Source: Sphingomonas sp. (GTDB lineage: Bacteria > Pseudomonadota > Alphaproteobacteria > Sphingomonadales > Sphingomonadaceae). Taken from it: a stretch of DNA of 64,000 nt. This document shows positions 51,226 to 61,342 of the stretch, piece after piece. Location of the stretch: NCBI GenBank assembly GCA_017418975.1, contig JAFOMG010000017.1, forward strand, positions 186,001 to 250,000, given 5' to 3'. Position numbers and translations under genes: made by a program. How positions within the stretch are numbered: position 1 is the first letter of the stretch; each line of letters starts with the position of its first letter. The notes under the pieces were generated by a model that was not told the DNA's origin, did no database searches, and saw nothing but the letters and a program-made list of their open reading frames with translations.

Positions 51226-51510
51226 TCAAGCCGGCCGGTGAGGCGTCGGGTCGCCCAGTTCCTCGACGAGTTGGCGGCGCGCTTCGATGCGGGCCTGGTC
51301 GAACCAGGCGCGGGCGGTCTCGGGGAGCGAGGCGAGGATCGCCGCGTCGGTCTCGGACGCGACCCGGTCGACCAGCTCTCCCGGCGCAATGCCCAGCAGC
51401 GGCGCGAGCAGGCGCATCGTCCGGGCCCGCAGGCGGAACTCGAAATCGTCGAGGCGCGCCGATTCGATCTCGCCCTTCTTCAGCAGCGCGCCGCGCAAGT
51501 CGAAGACCAT
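51226..51510 (-). CDS. Small hypothetical protein
   Basis: A 94-aa helical protein. [20 protein letters not shown] then a helix with [18 protein letters not shown] and a C-terminal [19 protein letters not shown]. Ribosome site ggaagg before ATG 51510. Downstream of the thiolase gene on the same strand, 50 bp apart. No family recognised. Confidence 0.6.
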   Translation of the reverse strand: MVFDLRGALLKKGEIESARLDDFEFRLRARTMRLLAPLLGIAPGELVDRVASETDAAILASLPETARAWFDQARIEARRQLVEELGDPTPHRPA

Positions 51511-51560
51511 CTTTCCTTCCCTCGCCGTCCCGCCCCGCGAAGGGGACGGCGGCCATGCGG

Positions 51561-52748
51561 TCAGTCCAGCAGCTCGACGGCCATCGCCGTCGCCTCGCCC
51601 CCGCCAATGCACAGCGAGGCAAGGCCGCGCCGGACGCCGCGCGCCTCAAGCGCCGAGAGCAGGGTGGCGAGCACGCGCGCGCCGCTCGCGCCGATCGGAT
51701 GGCCGAGCGCGCAGGCGCCGCCATTGACGTTGAGCGCGGCGTGATCGAGCCCAAGCTCCTTCATCGCGATCATCGCGACCGCGGCGAAGGCTTCGTTCAC
51801 TTCGAACAGGTCGACGTCGCCGATCGCCCAGCCGGCCTTGGCGAGCGCCTTCTTCATCGCGAAGACCGGCGCCGTGGTGAAGCGGGCCGGGGCATGGGCA
51901 TGCGCGGCATGCGAGACGATGCGGGCGACCGGGGTCAGGCCGAGCTTCTCCGCCACGCTCAGCCGCGTCATCACCAGCGCGGCCGCGCCGTCCGAGATCG
52001 AGGAGGCGTTGGCGGCGGTGATCGTGCCGACCTTGGCGAAGGCGGGCTTGAGCGTGGGGATCTTCGCGGGATCGCCCTTGGCGGGCTGCTCGTCGAGCGT
52101 GACGGAGACGGCGCCCTTGCGCGTCTTCACTTCGACCGGCACGATCTCGCGATCGAAAGCGCCGCTGGCCTGGGCGGCCTTGGCGCGCTCGAGCGAGGCG
52201 ATGGCGAAATCGTCCTGCGCGGCGCGGGTGAACTGATATTCCTGCGCGACTTCCTCGGCGAAACTGCCCATCAGCCTGCCGGGCTCATAGGCGTCCTCGA
52301 GCCCGTCGAGATACATATGGTCCATCAGCCGGTCATGGCCGATGCGCGCGCCCGCGCGATGGCGCAGCGAGAGATAGGGCGCGTTGGTCATGCTCTCCAT
52401 GCCGCCCGCGACCAGCAGGTCGACCGAGCCGGCGGCGAGCGCTTCGGCCGCCATGATCGCGGCCTGCATGCCCGAGCCGCACATCTTGTTCACCGTGGTC
52501 GCCTCGACATGGTTGGGCAGGCCCGCCTTGAGCGCCGCCTGGCGCGCCGGCGCCTGGCCCAGGCCGGCGGGAAGCACGCAGCCCATGTAGATTCGCTCGA
52601 TCGCATCGCCCTTGAGGCCGGCGCGCTCCACCGCGGCACCGACGGCGGCGGCGCCGAGATCGGTGGCGCTTGCCTCGCCCAGCACGCCCTGGAAGCTCCC
52701 CATCGGCGTGCGGGCATAGGAGGCGATGACGATGTCGTCGGCGGACAT
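51561..52748 (-). CDS. Acetyl-CoA acetyltransferase (thiolase)
   Basis: A 395-aa thiolase. The nucleophile Cys is in [18 protein letters not shown], the N-x-x-x-A-F motif is [13 protein letters not shown], the His is in [16 protein letters not shown] and the second Cys in [12 protein letters not shown]. Normal length for biosynthetic or degradative beta-ketothiolases. Starts [17 protein letters not shown]. No acyl-CoA gene is next to it, so the pathway is open (ketone, PHB or degradation). Confidence 0.93.
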   Translation of the reverse strand: MSADDIVIASYARTPMGSFQGVLGEASATDLGAAAVGAAVERAGLKGDAIERIYMGCVLPAGLGQAPARQAALKAGLPNHVEATTVNKMCGSGMQAAIMAAEALAAGSVDLLVAGGMESMTNAPYLSLRHRAGARIGHDRLMDHMYLDGLEDAYEPGRLMGSFAEEVAQEYQFTRAAQDDFAIASLERAKAAQASGAFDREIVPVEVKTRKGAVSVTLDEQPAKGDPAKIPTLKPAFAKVGTITAANASSISDGAAALVMTRLSVAEKLGLTPVARIVSHAAHAHAPARFTTAPVFAMKKALAKAGWAIGDVDLFEVNEAFAAVAMIAMKELGLDHAALNVNGGACALGHPIGASGARVLATLLSALEARGVRRGLASLCIGGGEATAMAVELLD

Positions 52749-52868
52749 ATTGGATCCTCTCGTTGGTTGGGGCGCATCTAGTATCGCGCGCGACGGTTTG
52801 CAAAAGCCGCGCGCCCCGGCATGACGGGATGGACCATGGAGCGGATCGAGATTCCCGGATGCTGACGC

Positions 52869-53636
52869 ATGACGATTGATCCGGTCTGGGGCTGGGCGGT
52901 GCTGCTCGGGGTGCTGGGGCTCGCCTTCGGCAGCTTCATCGCGACGCTGGCGATCCGCTGGCCCGAGGGGCGGGCGGTGGGCCGCGGCCGATCCGAATGC
53001 GACAGTTGCGGCAAGGGGCTGCGCGCGGGCGAGCTGGTGCCGGTGATGAGCTATCTCTTCCAGCGCGGCCGCTGCCGGGGCTGCGGCGCGCCGATCCGGA
53101 TGAGCCATGTCCTGACCGAGCTGCTGGGCGGCGCGATCGGCGTGGCGGCGGCGATCGCCTCGCCCGATCCGGCCGGGGCGGCGGGGGCGGTGTTCGGCTG
53201 GCTGCTGCTCGCGCTGGCGGCGCTCGACGTGGCGGCGCTGTGGCTGCCCAATGGGCTGACCGGGCTGCTGGCGGCGGCCGGGCTGGCGGCGGGGCTCGCC
53301 GGCCTCGGCCCGCCGCTCGAGGCGCGGCTGATCGGCGGGGCGGCCGGCTTCGGCGTGCTGTGGCTGGTCGCCTGGAGCTATCGGCGGCTGCGCGGGCGGC
53401 AGGGGCTGGGCGGGGGGGACCCCAAATTGTTCGGCGGCATCGGGCTGTGGCTCGGCTGGCAGGCGCTGCCGCTGGTGCTGCTCGCCGCCTGCCTGATCGG
53501 GCTGGCGGGAGTGCTGGGCCTGATGCTGGGCGGGCGGCGCGTGACCGGGACCGACCGGTTGCCTTTTGGCGTGATGCTGGCGGCGGCGGCGTTCGCGGTG
53601 TGGCTCGGCTTGGCGATCGGGCCGATGCCGGGTTAG
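52869..53636 (+). CDS. Prepilin peptidase (A24 family)
   Basis: A 255-aa membrane protease and methyltransferase of the PilD/GspO type. The N-terminal part begins with GVLGLAFGSFIATLAIRWPEG and a zinc site with CDSCGK and CRGCGAP. Catalytic Asp residues are in the ALDVAALWLPN and GGGDPKLFG (G-x-G-D) motifs of the peptidase half. It would cleave and N-methylate type IV or pseudopilin leaders. Pilin genes are not in the window. Confidence 0.92.
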   Translation: MTIDPVWGWAVLLGVLGLAFGSFIATLAIRWPEGRAVGRGRSECDSCGKGLRAGELVPVMSYLFQRGRCRGCGAPIRMSHVLTELLGGAIGVAAAIASPDPAGAAGAVFGWLLLALAALDVAALWLPNGLTGLLAAAGLAAGLAGLGPPLEARLIGGAAGFGVLWLVAWSYRRLRGRQGLGGGDPKLFGGIGLWLGWQALPLVLLAACLIGLAGVLGLMLGGRRVTGTDRLPFGVMLAAAAFAVWLGLAIGPMPG

Positions 53637-53666
53637 GCTCCGTTCCGGACAGGCAGGGGAATCGGC

Positions 53667-54425
53667 ATGCGGAGCTTGATGCTGGGAGCCGCGCTGGGCG
53701 TGCTCGTTGCGAATGGGGCGCTGGCGCAGGACAAGCCCATGGAGGCGACGATCCAGGTGCTTGGCGTCGGCACGGTGGAGGATGCGCCGAGCCTCGCGCA
53801 TATTTCCTTCACGCTGCGCGGCGAAGGCAAGGGATCGGATGACGCGCTGCGCGCGCTGGTGGCGCGCAAGGAGGCGGTGGAAGCCGCGATGGGCTCGCTG
53901 GACAAGGCCAGCTTCCGGGTCGAGACCGGAGATGTCGCGATCACCGAGGTGCGCGGGCGCGACTGCCGCGGCTCCGGCGAGGGCGAGGATGCACCGCGCC
54001 TGTCGACCGGCGCGTGCGCGATCCAGGGCTATGTCGCGACGATGGACGCGTCGGCCGATGTCGGTCCGGTCGCGCTTTCGGGCACGCTGGCGGGATTGGC
54101 CGGCAGGGCGGGGGGCAGCAACGTGCGTCTTTCGAACTTTCGCGCCACCGACCCGGGTGGGGCGCGGCAGCGCGCGATGGCAGCCGCCGTGGCGAACGGC
54201 CTGGAGCAGGCACAGGCGATCGCAGCCGCATCGGGCAGCAAGCTCGGGCGGTTGCTGCGGGTGAGCGATCAGAATGATGGCTATATGGTCGAGCAATTGC
54301 AGAGAATTGCCGGCGCCGCCGCGCGGGACAAGGCCATCGTGCCCGAGCCGGTGGTGGTGACGATCACTCCCCAGGCGATCAGCACCACGGCGCGGCTCGT
54401 GCTGGTCTATGAGATCGCGCGATGA
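53667..54425 (+). CDS. SIMPL-domain (DUF541) exported protein
   Basis: A 252-aa exported protein. Signal peptide: MRSLMLGAALGVLVANGALA. The domain starts with IQVLGVGTVEDAPSLAHISF and continues with helices (DDALRALVARKEAVEAAMG) and a late AMAAAVANGLEQAQAIAAA, typical of SIMPL proteins. A Cys pair occurs in RGRDCRG / TGACAIQ. The stop overlaps the next gene's ATG (ATGA). Role in oxidative stress is reported for some members; here unknown. Confidence 0.85.
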   Translation: MRSLMLGAALGVLVANGALAQDKPMEATIQVLGVGTVEDAPSLAHISFTLRGEGKGSDDALRALVARKEAVEAAMGSLDKASFRVETGDVAITEVRGRDCRGSGEGEDAPRLSTGACAIQGYVATMDASADVGPVALSGTLAGLAGRAGGSNVRLSNFRATDPGGARQRAMAAAVANGLEQAQAIAAASGSKLGRLLRVSDQNDGYMVEQLQRIAGAAARDKAIVPEPVVVTITPQAISTTARLVLVYEIAR

Positions 54426-55837
54426 GCATGCGCGACCTGCTCGATGCCCAGCGCTCCGCCTTCATGGCCGAGCTGCCGGTATCGCTGGATGCGCGGCGCG
54501 ACCGGCTGAAGCGGGCGATCGCGATGATCTCCGACAATGCCGACGGGCTCTGTGACGCGCTGAGCGAGGATTTCGGCCATCGCAGCCGCGACCAGTCGAT
54601 GATCACCGATATCGCGGCCTCGGTAGCGCCGCTGCGGCATGCGCTGAAGCATGTGGCGCGCTGGTCGAGGCCCGCGCGCAAGCCGGTGCTGTTCCCGCTG
54701 GGGCTGCTCGGCGGGCGCGGGCGGATCGAATATCAGCCCAAGGGCGTGGTGGGGATCATCGCGCCGTGGAACTTCCCGGTGCAGCTGGTGATGAGCCCGC
54801 TCGCCGGCGTCTTTGCGGCGGGCAACCGGGCGATGGTGAAGACCAGCGAATATACGCCGATGGTCTCGGCGTTGATGGCGGCGCTGGCGGAGCGCTATTT
54901 CGATCCCGCCGAGCTGGCCTTTGTCGGCGGCGGGCCGGAGATGGGCAAGGCGTTCGCGGAAATGCCGTTCGACCATCTGCTGTTCACCGGCGCGACCGGC
55001 ATCGCCCGCCACATATTGCATGCCGCCGCCGACAATCTCACCCCGGTGACGCTGGAGCTGGGCGGCAAGTCGCCGGTGGTGCTGGGCCGCTCGGCGGATG
55101 TCGCGCAGGCGGCCGAGCGGGTGGCGCTGGGCAAGATGCTCAATGCCGGCCAGATCTGCCTCGCGCCCGATTACATGCTGGTGCCCGAGGAGCAGGAGGC
55201 CGCGGTGGTCGATGGCCTCGTCGCCGCCGCCTCGCGCATGTACCCCACCCTGTTGTCGAACCCGGACTATACCGCGGTGATCAACGACCGGCACTATCAG
55301 CGCCTCACCGGCTGGATCGACGATGCCCGGGCCAAGGGGGCCGAGGTGATCGCGGTGAATCCGGCGGACGAGGACTTTGCCGGCGCCAATGCCCGCAAGC
55401 TGCCACTGCACATCATCCGCAATCCCACCGACGACATGATGGTGATGCAGGAGGAGATTTTCGGGCCGGTGCTGCCGGTGCGCGGCTATGCGCGCATCGA
55501 GGACGCGATCGGCGAAGTGAACCGGCGCGACCGGCCGCTCGCGCTCTATTATTTCGGGAACGACCGGGCCGAGCGGCGCCAGCTGCTCGACCGGACGATC
55601 TCCGGCGGCGTGACCGTGAACGACGTGATCTTCCATGTCAGCCAGGAGGAGCTGCCGTTCGGCGGCATCGGCCCCTCGGGCATGGGCGCCTATCATGGCG
55701 AGATCGGCTTCCGGACGTTCAGCCACGCCAAGGCGGTGTACCGCCAGCCGCGGATCGACGTGGCCGGACTGGCGGGCATGAGGCCGCCCTATGGCAAGGC
55801 GACTCGGGCGACGGTCAGGCGGCAGATGAAGGGGTGA
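54422..55837 (+). CDS. Coniferyl-aldehyde dehydrogenase (class 3-like ALDH)
   Basis: A 471-aa aldehyde dehydrogenase without a signal. Seen: VGIIAPWNFPVQLVMSPL, LFTGATGIARHILHAAADN, catalytic Glu in TLELGGKSPVV, and catalytic Cys in NAGQICLAPDYM. The short N-terminus and the C-terminal FRTFSHAKAVYRQPR fit the coniferyl-aldehyde type, which oxidises lignin-derived aldehydes to acids. The ATG overlaps the SIMPL stop. A MarR regulator lies further down. Confidence 0.88.
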   Translation: MSMRDLLDAQRSAFMAELPVSLDARRDRLKRAIAMISDNADGLCDALSEDFGHRSRDQSMITDIAASVAPLRHALKHVARWSRPARKPVLFPLGLLGGRGRIEYQPKGVVGIIAPWNFPVQLVMSPLAGVFAAGNRAMVKTSEYTPMVSALMAALAERYFDPAELAFVGGGPEMGKAFAEMPFDHLLFTGATGIARHILHAAADNLTPVTLELGGKSPVVLGRSADVAQAAERVALGKMLNAGQICLAPDYMLVPEEQEAAVVDGLVAAASRMYPTLLSNPDYTAVINDRHYQRLTGWIDDARAKGAEVIAVNPADEDFAGANARKLPLHIIRNPTDDMMVMQEEIFGPVLPVRGYARIEDAIGEVNRRDRPLALYYFGNDRAERRQLLDRTISGGVTVNDVIFHVSQEELPFGGIGPSGMGAYHGEIGFRTFSHAKAVYRQPRIDVAGLAGMRPPYGKATRATVRRQMKG

Positions 55838-55869
55838 GCGGTGACGCCGGCCATTGGAGAAAATCACGC

Positions 55870-56187
55870 ATGAGCGAGGCATCCTCCGACTGGGATCATG
55901 CCGCCGCCGCAAGGCTCGACGGCGCGACGGTGCTGGTCGGGCTGACCTTCGTCAGCGCGGAGGGAGAGCGGCGCGAGCAGGTTTTCGGCACGGTGATGGA
56001 AGTGGGGCCGGGCGGGATCACGCTGCGCCTCGAAGGTGCGCGCGGGGGCGAATTGTTCGCGCTGCCGCCCGACCTCGACGCCTTCGCGCCGGCGGATCCG
56101 GGCATCTACCGGTTGCGCGAGACGGGGGAGAAAGTGATCGATCCGGATTTCACGGCGGCCTGGACAGTGAGCCGTCCGGCGAATTGA
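55870..56187 (+). CDS. Small hypothetical protein after the aldehyde dehydrogenase
   Basis: A 105-aa cytoplasmic protein: MSEASSDWDHAAAARLDGAT, strands such as GERREQVFGTVMEV and GITLRLEG, then PDFTAAWTVSRPAN. Beta-rich; no family recognised. It starts 32 bp after the ALDH stop and ends before the minus-strand terminator at 56220. Confidence 0.6.
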   Translation: MSEASSDWDHAAAARLDGATVLVGLTFVSAEGERREQVFGTVMEVGPGGITLRLEGARGGELFALPPDLDAFAPADPGIYRLRETGEKVIDPDFTAAWTVSRPAN

Positions 56188-56219
56188 GCCCGTGGTTGCG
56201 GGGCAGGCGGCGCGATGCC

Positions 56220-56300
56220 AAAAAAAAGGCCGCCCCGAAGGACGGCCGTGAAAGTCTTAGGAGAGGATGCCTGAAAGGCCCGATCTTTGTGCATCGCAGC
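56220..56300 (-). ncRNA. Candidate minus-strand small RNA with intrinsic terminator
   Basis: On the minus strand the sequence ends GGCCGUCC-UUCG-GGGCGGCC followed by eight U, an 8-bp stem with one U-G wobble. On the plus strand the same pair is a C-A mismatch, so the terminator is made for minus-strand transcripts. Both flanking genes run on the plus strand, hence no known gene needs it. Just upstream is a CU-rich stretch (atcctctccta, opposite 56258-56268) that could pair with ribosome sites. The 5' end is a guess; no good promoter was identified. Confidence 0.45.
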
Positions 56301-56403
56301 GGGAAATATCGCAAGTGCGAAGTGATAACGATATCATTGCAGAAATTGCAACTGTCCAACGTTGTCAGTTGCGCATGCCGGAATTGCTGCGCAGGGTGAC
56401 GCA

Positions 56404-56853
56404 ATGACGGCCCTGAAGCTCGACGATTTCCTGCCCTATCGCCTGTCGATCGCCTCCAACGCGGTGTCGGATGCGGTGGCGAGCGCCTATCGCGCGCTGT
56501 TCGGACTGAAGATTCCCGAATGGCGCCTGGTCTCCATTCTCGCCGAGGGCGGGGCGATGAGCCAGCAGGCGCTGTGCGGCCGGACGCGCATGGACAAGGT
56601 GACGGTGAGCCGCGCGGCGATCGCGCTGTCCGAACGGGGGCTGATCAGCCGGGCGAGCAATCCGGGCGACCAGCGCTCGCACCTGCTGGCGCTCAGCAAG
56701 GCGGGCTGGGAATTGTACGAGGAAGTCGCGCCCAAGGCGATCGAGCTGGAGCGCCGGGTCTTCGCCGATTTCACGCGCGAGGAGCGGTTGCAGCTCCGGC
56801 GGATGCTGGACCGGATCGAGGCCGCGGTGGAAGCGCTCGAGGACAGGCCTTGA
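56404..56853 (+). CDS. MarR-family transcriptional regulator
   Basis: A 149-aa winged-helix regulator. It has the fold LALR-free core: YRLSIASNAVSDAVASAYR, recognition helix RMDKVTVSRAAIAL, the wing DQRSHLLALSKAGWELYEE and a C-terminal helix for dimers. Likely regulates neighbours such as the aldehyde dehydrogenase upstream, in line with the many MarR proteins that respond to phenolic ligands; this target is an inference. Start ATG 56404 has no clear ribosome site. Confidence 0.88.
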   Translation: MTALKLDDFLPYRLSIASNAVSDAVASAYRALFGLKIPEWRLVSILAEGGAMSQQALCGRTRMDKVTVSRAAIALSERGLISRASNPGDQRSHLLALSKAGWELYEEVAPKAIELERRVFADFTREERLQLRRMLDRIEAAVEALEDRP

Positions 56854-56930
56854 TCCCGGACCCGGCTATCGCCTAAGCGGGGCTTGCCCTCCCCAGGCGA
56901 ACGCAGAACCGTGCCGCAGGAGGATTCTTC

Positions 56931-58964
56931 ATGACCGTCATTCGTTCCGGCCTGTCCGTCGCCGAGCCGCTCGCGCGCTTCGTCGAGGAACGCGTGCTGC
57001 CGGGGCTCGACATCGAGGCGGCCGGCTGGTGGGCGGGCGTGGCCGAGATATTCGCGCGGTTCGCGCCCGAGAATCGCGCGCTGCTAGCGAAGCGGGACGC
57101 GTTGCAGGCGGCGATCGACGCCGCGCCCGGGCGCGCCGGCGACGCGGCGTTCCTGCGCGAGATCGGCTATCTGGTCGATCCGCCCGCGCCGTTCGAGATC
57201 GGCACGCGCAATGTCGATGCCGAGATCGCCCATATGGCCGGGCCGCAGCTGGTGGTGCCCGCGCTCAACGCCCGCTTCGTGCTCAACGCCGCCAACGCGC
57301 GCTGGGGCAGCCTGTACGACGCGCTCTATGGCACCGACGCGCTGCCCGGCGCCGCGAAGCCCGGCGGCTATGATCCGGAGCGTGGCGCGCAGGTGATCGC
57401 CCGTGCCAGGGCGTTCCTCGACGCGGCGGTGCCGCTGGCGCAGGGCAGCTGGGCCACGCTGGCCGGGCCGCCGACCTTGGCGGATCCCGCGCAACAGGTC
57501 GGGCCCTGGCGGTTCCGCCACCATGGGCTGCACATCGAAGTGATCGTGGATCGCGCGCATCCGATCGGGCGCGACGATCCGGCGGGGATCGCCGACGTGC
57601 TGCTCGAGGCGGCGCTGACCACGATCGTCGACCTGGAGGATTCGATCGCGGCGGTCGATGCCGAGGACAAGGTCGCGGCCTATGCCAATTGGCTGGGGCT
57701 GATGCGCGGCGATCTGGAGGAGCGCTTCGACAAGGGTGGCCAGGCGCTCACTCGGCGCCTCGCTCCGGATCGCGGCCCGCTGCCCGGCCGCGCGCTGCTC
57801 TTCGTCCGCAATGTCGGGCATCTGATGACCACGCCGGCGGTGCGCCTGCCGGAGGGCGGCGAAGCGCCGGAAGGCGTGCTCGACGCGATCCTGACAAGCA
57901 CCATCGCGCTCTACGACTTGCGCGGGCTGGGCCGGTATCGCAACAGCCGCACCGGCTCGATCTACATCGTGAAGCCCAAGATGCACGGCCCCGAGGAGTG
58001 CGGCTTCACCGACCGGCTGTTCGACGCGGTCGAGGACCTGCTCGCGCTGCCCCGCCACACGATCAAGGTCGGCGTGATGGACGAGGAGCGGCGGACCTCG
58101 GCCAATCTCGCCGCGTGCATCCATGCGGTGCGCGACCGCATCGTGTTCATCAACACCGGCTTCCTCGATCGTACCGGCGACGAGATCCATACCGGCATGC
58201 GCGCCGGGCCGATGGTGCCCAAGGGCGAGATGAAGGGCGCCGAATGGATCAAGGCCTATGAGGACCGCAACGTCCGCATCGGCCTGGCCTGCGGCCTTTC
58301 GGGCAAGGCGCAGATCGGCAAGGGCATGTGGGCGGCGCCCGACCGGATGGCCGACATGCTCGCGCAGAAGATCGCCCATCCGATGAGCGGCGCGAATACC
58401 GCCTGGGTGCCGAGCCCGACCGCGGCGACGCTGCACGCGCTCCATTATCACCAGGTCGACGTCTTCGCCCGCCAGCGCGAGATCGTCGGCGAGGCGATCC
58501 CCGGCCTGGCGCCGTTGCTCGCCGTGCCGCTGGCACCGGGGCGCAACTGGTCGGAAGAGGAAATCGCGCGCGAGCTCGACAACAATGCCCAGGGCATCCT
58601 CGGCTATGTCGTCCGCTGGATCGACCAGGGCGTCGGCTGTTCCAAGGTGCCCGACATCCATGACATCGGCCTGATGGAGGATCGCGCCACGCTGCGCATC
58701 TCCTCGCAGCACCTGGCCAACTGGCTGCTCCACGGCGTGGCGAGCGCCGACGACATCGATGCCGCGCTCCGGCGGATGGCGGCAAAGGTCGATGCGCAGA
58801 ATGCCGGCGACCCGCGCTACCGGCCGATGGCGGGCAACGAAGCGACGAGCCTTGCCTTCCAGGCGGCGCGGGCGCTGATCTTCGAGGGGTTGGCGCAGCC
58901 AAATGGCTATACCGAACCACTTCTCCACAGGTTTCGTGCCGAAGCGAAGGCGATAGCGCGCTGA
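56931..58964 (+). CDS. glcB: Malate synthase G
   Basis: A 677-aa enzyme joining glyoxylate and acetyl-CoA to malate. It has the G-type layout: an inserted domain in the first third ([16 protein letters not shown]), then [33 protein letters not shown], the Mg-binding and catalytic region with [14 protein letters not shown] and the C-terminal [18 protein letters not shown]. The strong ggagga ribosome site fits ATG 56931. Works in the glyoxylate or glycolate pathway. Confidence 0.95.
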   Translation: MTVIRSGLSVAEPLARFVEERVLPGLDIEAAGWWAGVAEIFARFAPENRALLAKRDALQAAIDAAPGRAGDAAFLREIGYLVDPPAPFEIGTRNVDAEIAHMAGPQLVVPALNARFVLNAANARWGSLYDALYGTDALPGAAKPGGYDPERGAQVIARARAFLDAAVPLAQGSWATLAGPPTLADPAQQVGPWRFRHHGLHIEVIVDRAHPIGRDDPAGIADVLLEAALTTIVDLEDSIAAVDAEDKVAAYANWLGLMRGDLEERFDKGGQALTRRLAPDRGPLPGRALLFVRNVGHLMTTPAVRLPEGGEAPEGVLDAILTSTIALYDLRGLGRYRNSRTGSIYIVKPKMHGPEECGFTDRLFDAVEDLLALPRHTIKVGVMDEERRTSANLAACIHAVRDRIVFINTGFLDRTGDEIHTGMRAGPMVPKGEMKGAEWIKAYEDRNVRIGLACGLSGKAQIGKGMWAAPDRMADMLAQKIAHPMSGANTAWVPSPTAATLHALHYHQVDVFARQREIVGEAIPGLAPLLAVPLAPGRNWSEEEIARELDNNAQGILGYVVRWIDQGVGCSKVPDIHDIGLMEDRATLRISSQHLANWLLHGVASADDIDAALRRMAAKVDAQNAGDPRYRPMAGNEATSLAFQAARALIFEGLAQPNGYTEPLLHRFRAEAKAIAR

Positions 58965-59062
58965 ATTTCCTGGGCTTTCGTAAAAGCGCGGACCCAAAGC
59001 GCATTTGGGTCGTTACGCTGGCGAGAGGGCCGGTCTAGGAATGCGGCTCGAAAGGGAGCCAG

Positions 59063-61342
59063 TTGCGTAGAGGGGTGAAGCGGATTTGGCTGGCGGCGCT
59101 CGCCGGCACGGCATGCGTGCCGGGCCTTGCGCATGCGCAGGTCTCGGATCCCAAGCCGGGGCAGGGCGCGCCGCCTTCGGGACCCGCGCCCGCGCCTGCC
59201 GCGGCTCCAGCGCCCGCGCAGGACGGCACGGTGCGGGTGGCGCCGGTCGACGAGAGCCCGATCGTTCCCGATGCCCAGTTCGAGGCGGCGATGCCGAAGA
59301 TCGAGGGCGATATCAACGCGCCGCTGGAGGCGATGCCGTCGCCTACCGGCACACCCACGCCCATGCCGGCGCCCGTCACCCAGGGCCAGGCCGCGCAGCA
59401 AGTGCGGCAACAGGCCGAGGAGAGCTTCGCGGCGGCGCCGGCCGAGGATCCCGAATTCGCGCGGCCGCTGCCGCCCCTCGCCGAGTTCAAGGTCGAGCCG
59501 CCGGTGGAGGACAAGGTCGCCGACAAGAAATCGGTGACGATCCGCTACACCACGCACGAGGAGGGGCTCTCGGCGGTCGGGCTCGCGGGCCTGTTCGAGA
59601 ATCTCTCGGCGCTGGAAAATGGCGGCGGGCGCGCGGCGAACACCGCGATGGTCGCGGCGCGCGCGCGGGAGGACGAGCGCCTCGCGATCCGCCTGCTCCA
59701 GTCGCGTGGCTATTACGATGCCACCGCGGTCTCGACCGTGGACCAGAACCCGCAGACGCCGGGCACGGTGCGCGCGACGATCAGCGCCACGGCCGGCCCG
59801 CTGTATCGCCTGGGCGACGTGAAGGTGGCGAGCGATCCCACCGTGCCGCCCGGGCTGCTGCTGCGCGAGCTCAACCTCAATCCCGGCGATCCGATCGAGG
59901 CCGAGCGCGTGCAGGGCGCCGAGGCGAACGTCGCGCTGCGGCTGCCGCAACAGGGCTATCCCTTCGTCAAGGTCGGCCAGCGTGACATCCTGCTCGACGA
60001 GGAAACCCATATCGGCGACTATACGCTGCCGATCGAGCTGGGGCCCCGCGCGGTGTTCGGCGATATCCGTACCGAGGTTGGGGGCGATTCCGGCGCGCGG
60101 CGGGGCGCGGGCGCGAGCCGCAGCGAGCGGCGGCAGGAACGCCGGCGCCGCGTGCGCCAGCCGGCGTTCGATGCCGATCACATCCGGGTGCTGCGCCGCT
60201 ACAAGCCGGGCGCGCTCTACGATGTCCGCGCCGTCGACGATCTGCGCGAGGCGATGATCGCGACCAGCCTGTTCTCGACCGTCTCGGTCGAGCCGGTGCG
60301 CACGGGCGAGGCGGGGCCGGACGGCACCGAAGTGGTCGACCTGCTCGTCCGTCAGAATCCCGGCCGCCCGCGCACGCTGGCGGCGGAGCTGGGCTATTCC
60401 ACCGGCCAGGGCATCCGGCTCACCGGCAGCTGGACGCATCGCAACCTGTTCCCGCCCGAAGGGGCGCTGATCGTCGCGGGCGTGCTCGGCACGCAGGAAC
60501 AGGGGCTCAGCACCACCTTCCGCCGCTCGAACGCCGGGCAGCGCGACAAGACCTTCCAGATCGCCGCCGCGCTCAACCACCAGGATTACGACGCCTATGA
60601 GAGCTATACCGGCACGCTCTCGTTCCGCTTCTCGCGCGATTCGACGCCGATCTGGCAGAAGCGCTGGATCTATTTCTACGGTGCCGAGCTGGTCGCCGCG
60701 AACGAGGACCGCTGGAACTATGCCAGCAACCGGCGCGATCGCGGCACCTGGCTGATCGCGGCGGCGCCGTTGTTCCTGGGCTATGACCGATCCGACAATC
60801 TGCTGAACCCGACGCGCGGCTTCCGGATCAAGGCCAATGCCAGCCCGGAGACGTCGGTGCGCGGCGCCGCCCGGCCCTATGCGCGCTTCATGCTCGAGGG
60901 CACCTATTACCAGCCGGTCTCCAGCAGCATCGTGATCGCCGCGCGGGCGCGCGCCGGATCGATCATGGGCATCGAGCGCGACGACCTGCCGCCGTCGCGC
61001 CGCTATTATGCGGGCGGCGGCGGATCGGTGCGGGGCTTCGGCTATCAGGAGCTCGGGCCCCGCTCGCCCGACGGCAAGCCGGTGGGCGGGCGCAGCTTCA
61101 ACGAATTCGCGATCGAGGCACGCTATCGCTTCGGCAATTACGGCATCGTGCCCTTCATCGATGCCGGCCAAGTCTATGAGGGCATCTACCCGACGGGCAA
61201 GAACATCCGCTTCGGCGCGGGCATCGGCGGGCGGCTCTACACCAATTTCGGCCCGATCCGTGTCGATGTGGCGACGCCGATCAACCGCAAGCCGGGCGAA
61301 TCCAAGGTCTCGCTCTACATCTCGATCGGGCAGGCTTTCTGA
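59063..61342 (+). CDS. tamA: TamA-like outer-membrane assembly factor (POTRA plus Omp85 barrel)
   Basis: A 759-aa outer-membrane protein. A signal peptide (RRGVKRIWLAALAGTACVPGLAHA) is followed by a Pro/Ala-rich linker and POTRA domains (about 160-430, for example YRLGDVKVASDPTVPPGLLL and YKPGALYDVRAVDDLREAM). A 16-strand barrel follows with the lid motif GGGGSVRGFGYQELGP and a terminal Phe. An Arg-rich insert (60090-60162) is unusual. TTG 59063 has aaggga close by; GTG 59075 is the alternative start. It overlaps tamB by 1 bp. Confidence 0.9.
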   Translation: MRRGVKRIWLAALAGTACVPGLAHAQVSDPKPGQGAPPSGPAPAPAAAPAPAQDGTVRVAPVDESPIVPDAQFEAAMPKIEGDINAPLEAMPSPTGTPTPMPAPVTQGQAAQQVRQQAEESFAAAPAEDPEFARPLPPLAEFKVEPPVEDKVADKKSVTIRYTTHEEGLSAVGLAGLFENLSALENGGGRAANTAMVAARAREDERLAIRLLQSRGYYDATAVSTVDQNPQTPGTVRATISATAGPLYRLGDVKVASDPTVPPGLLLRELNLNPGDPIEAERVQGAEANVALRLPQQGYPFVKVGQRDILLDEETHIGDYTLPIELGPRAVFGDIRTEVGGDSGARRGAGASRSERRQERRRRVRQPAFDADHIRVLRRYKPGALYDVRAVDDLREAMIATSLFSTVSVEPVRTGEAGPDGTEVVDLLVRQNPGRPRTLAAELGYSTGQGIRLTGSWTHRNLFPPEGALIVAGVLGTQEQGLSTTFRRSNAGQRDKTFQIAAALNHQDYDAYESYTGTLSFRFSRDSTPIWQKRWIYFYGAELVAANEDRWNYASNRRDRGTWLIAAAPLFLGYDRSDNLLNPTRGFRIKANASPETSVRGAARPYARFMLEGTYYQPVSSSIVIAARARAGSIMGIERDDLPPSRRYYAGGGGSVRGFGYQELGPRSPDGKPVGGRSFNEFAIEARYRFGNYGIVPFIDAGQVYEGIYPTGKNIRFGAGIGGRLYTNFGPIRVDVATPINRKPGESKVSLYISIGQAF

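Noticed and set aside
51561..54296. Thiolase frame extended upstream by over 500 codons
   Set aside because: The extension is antisense to the prepilin peptidase and SIMPL genes; the thiolase starts at ATG 52748.
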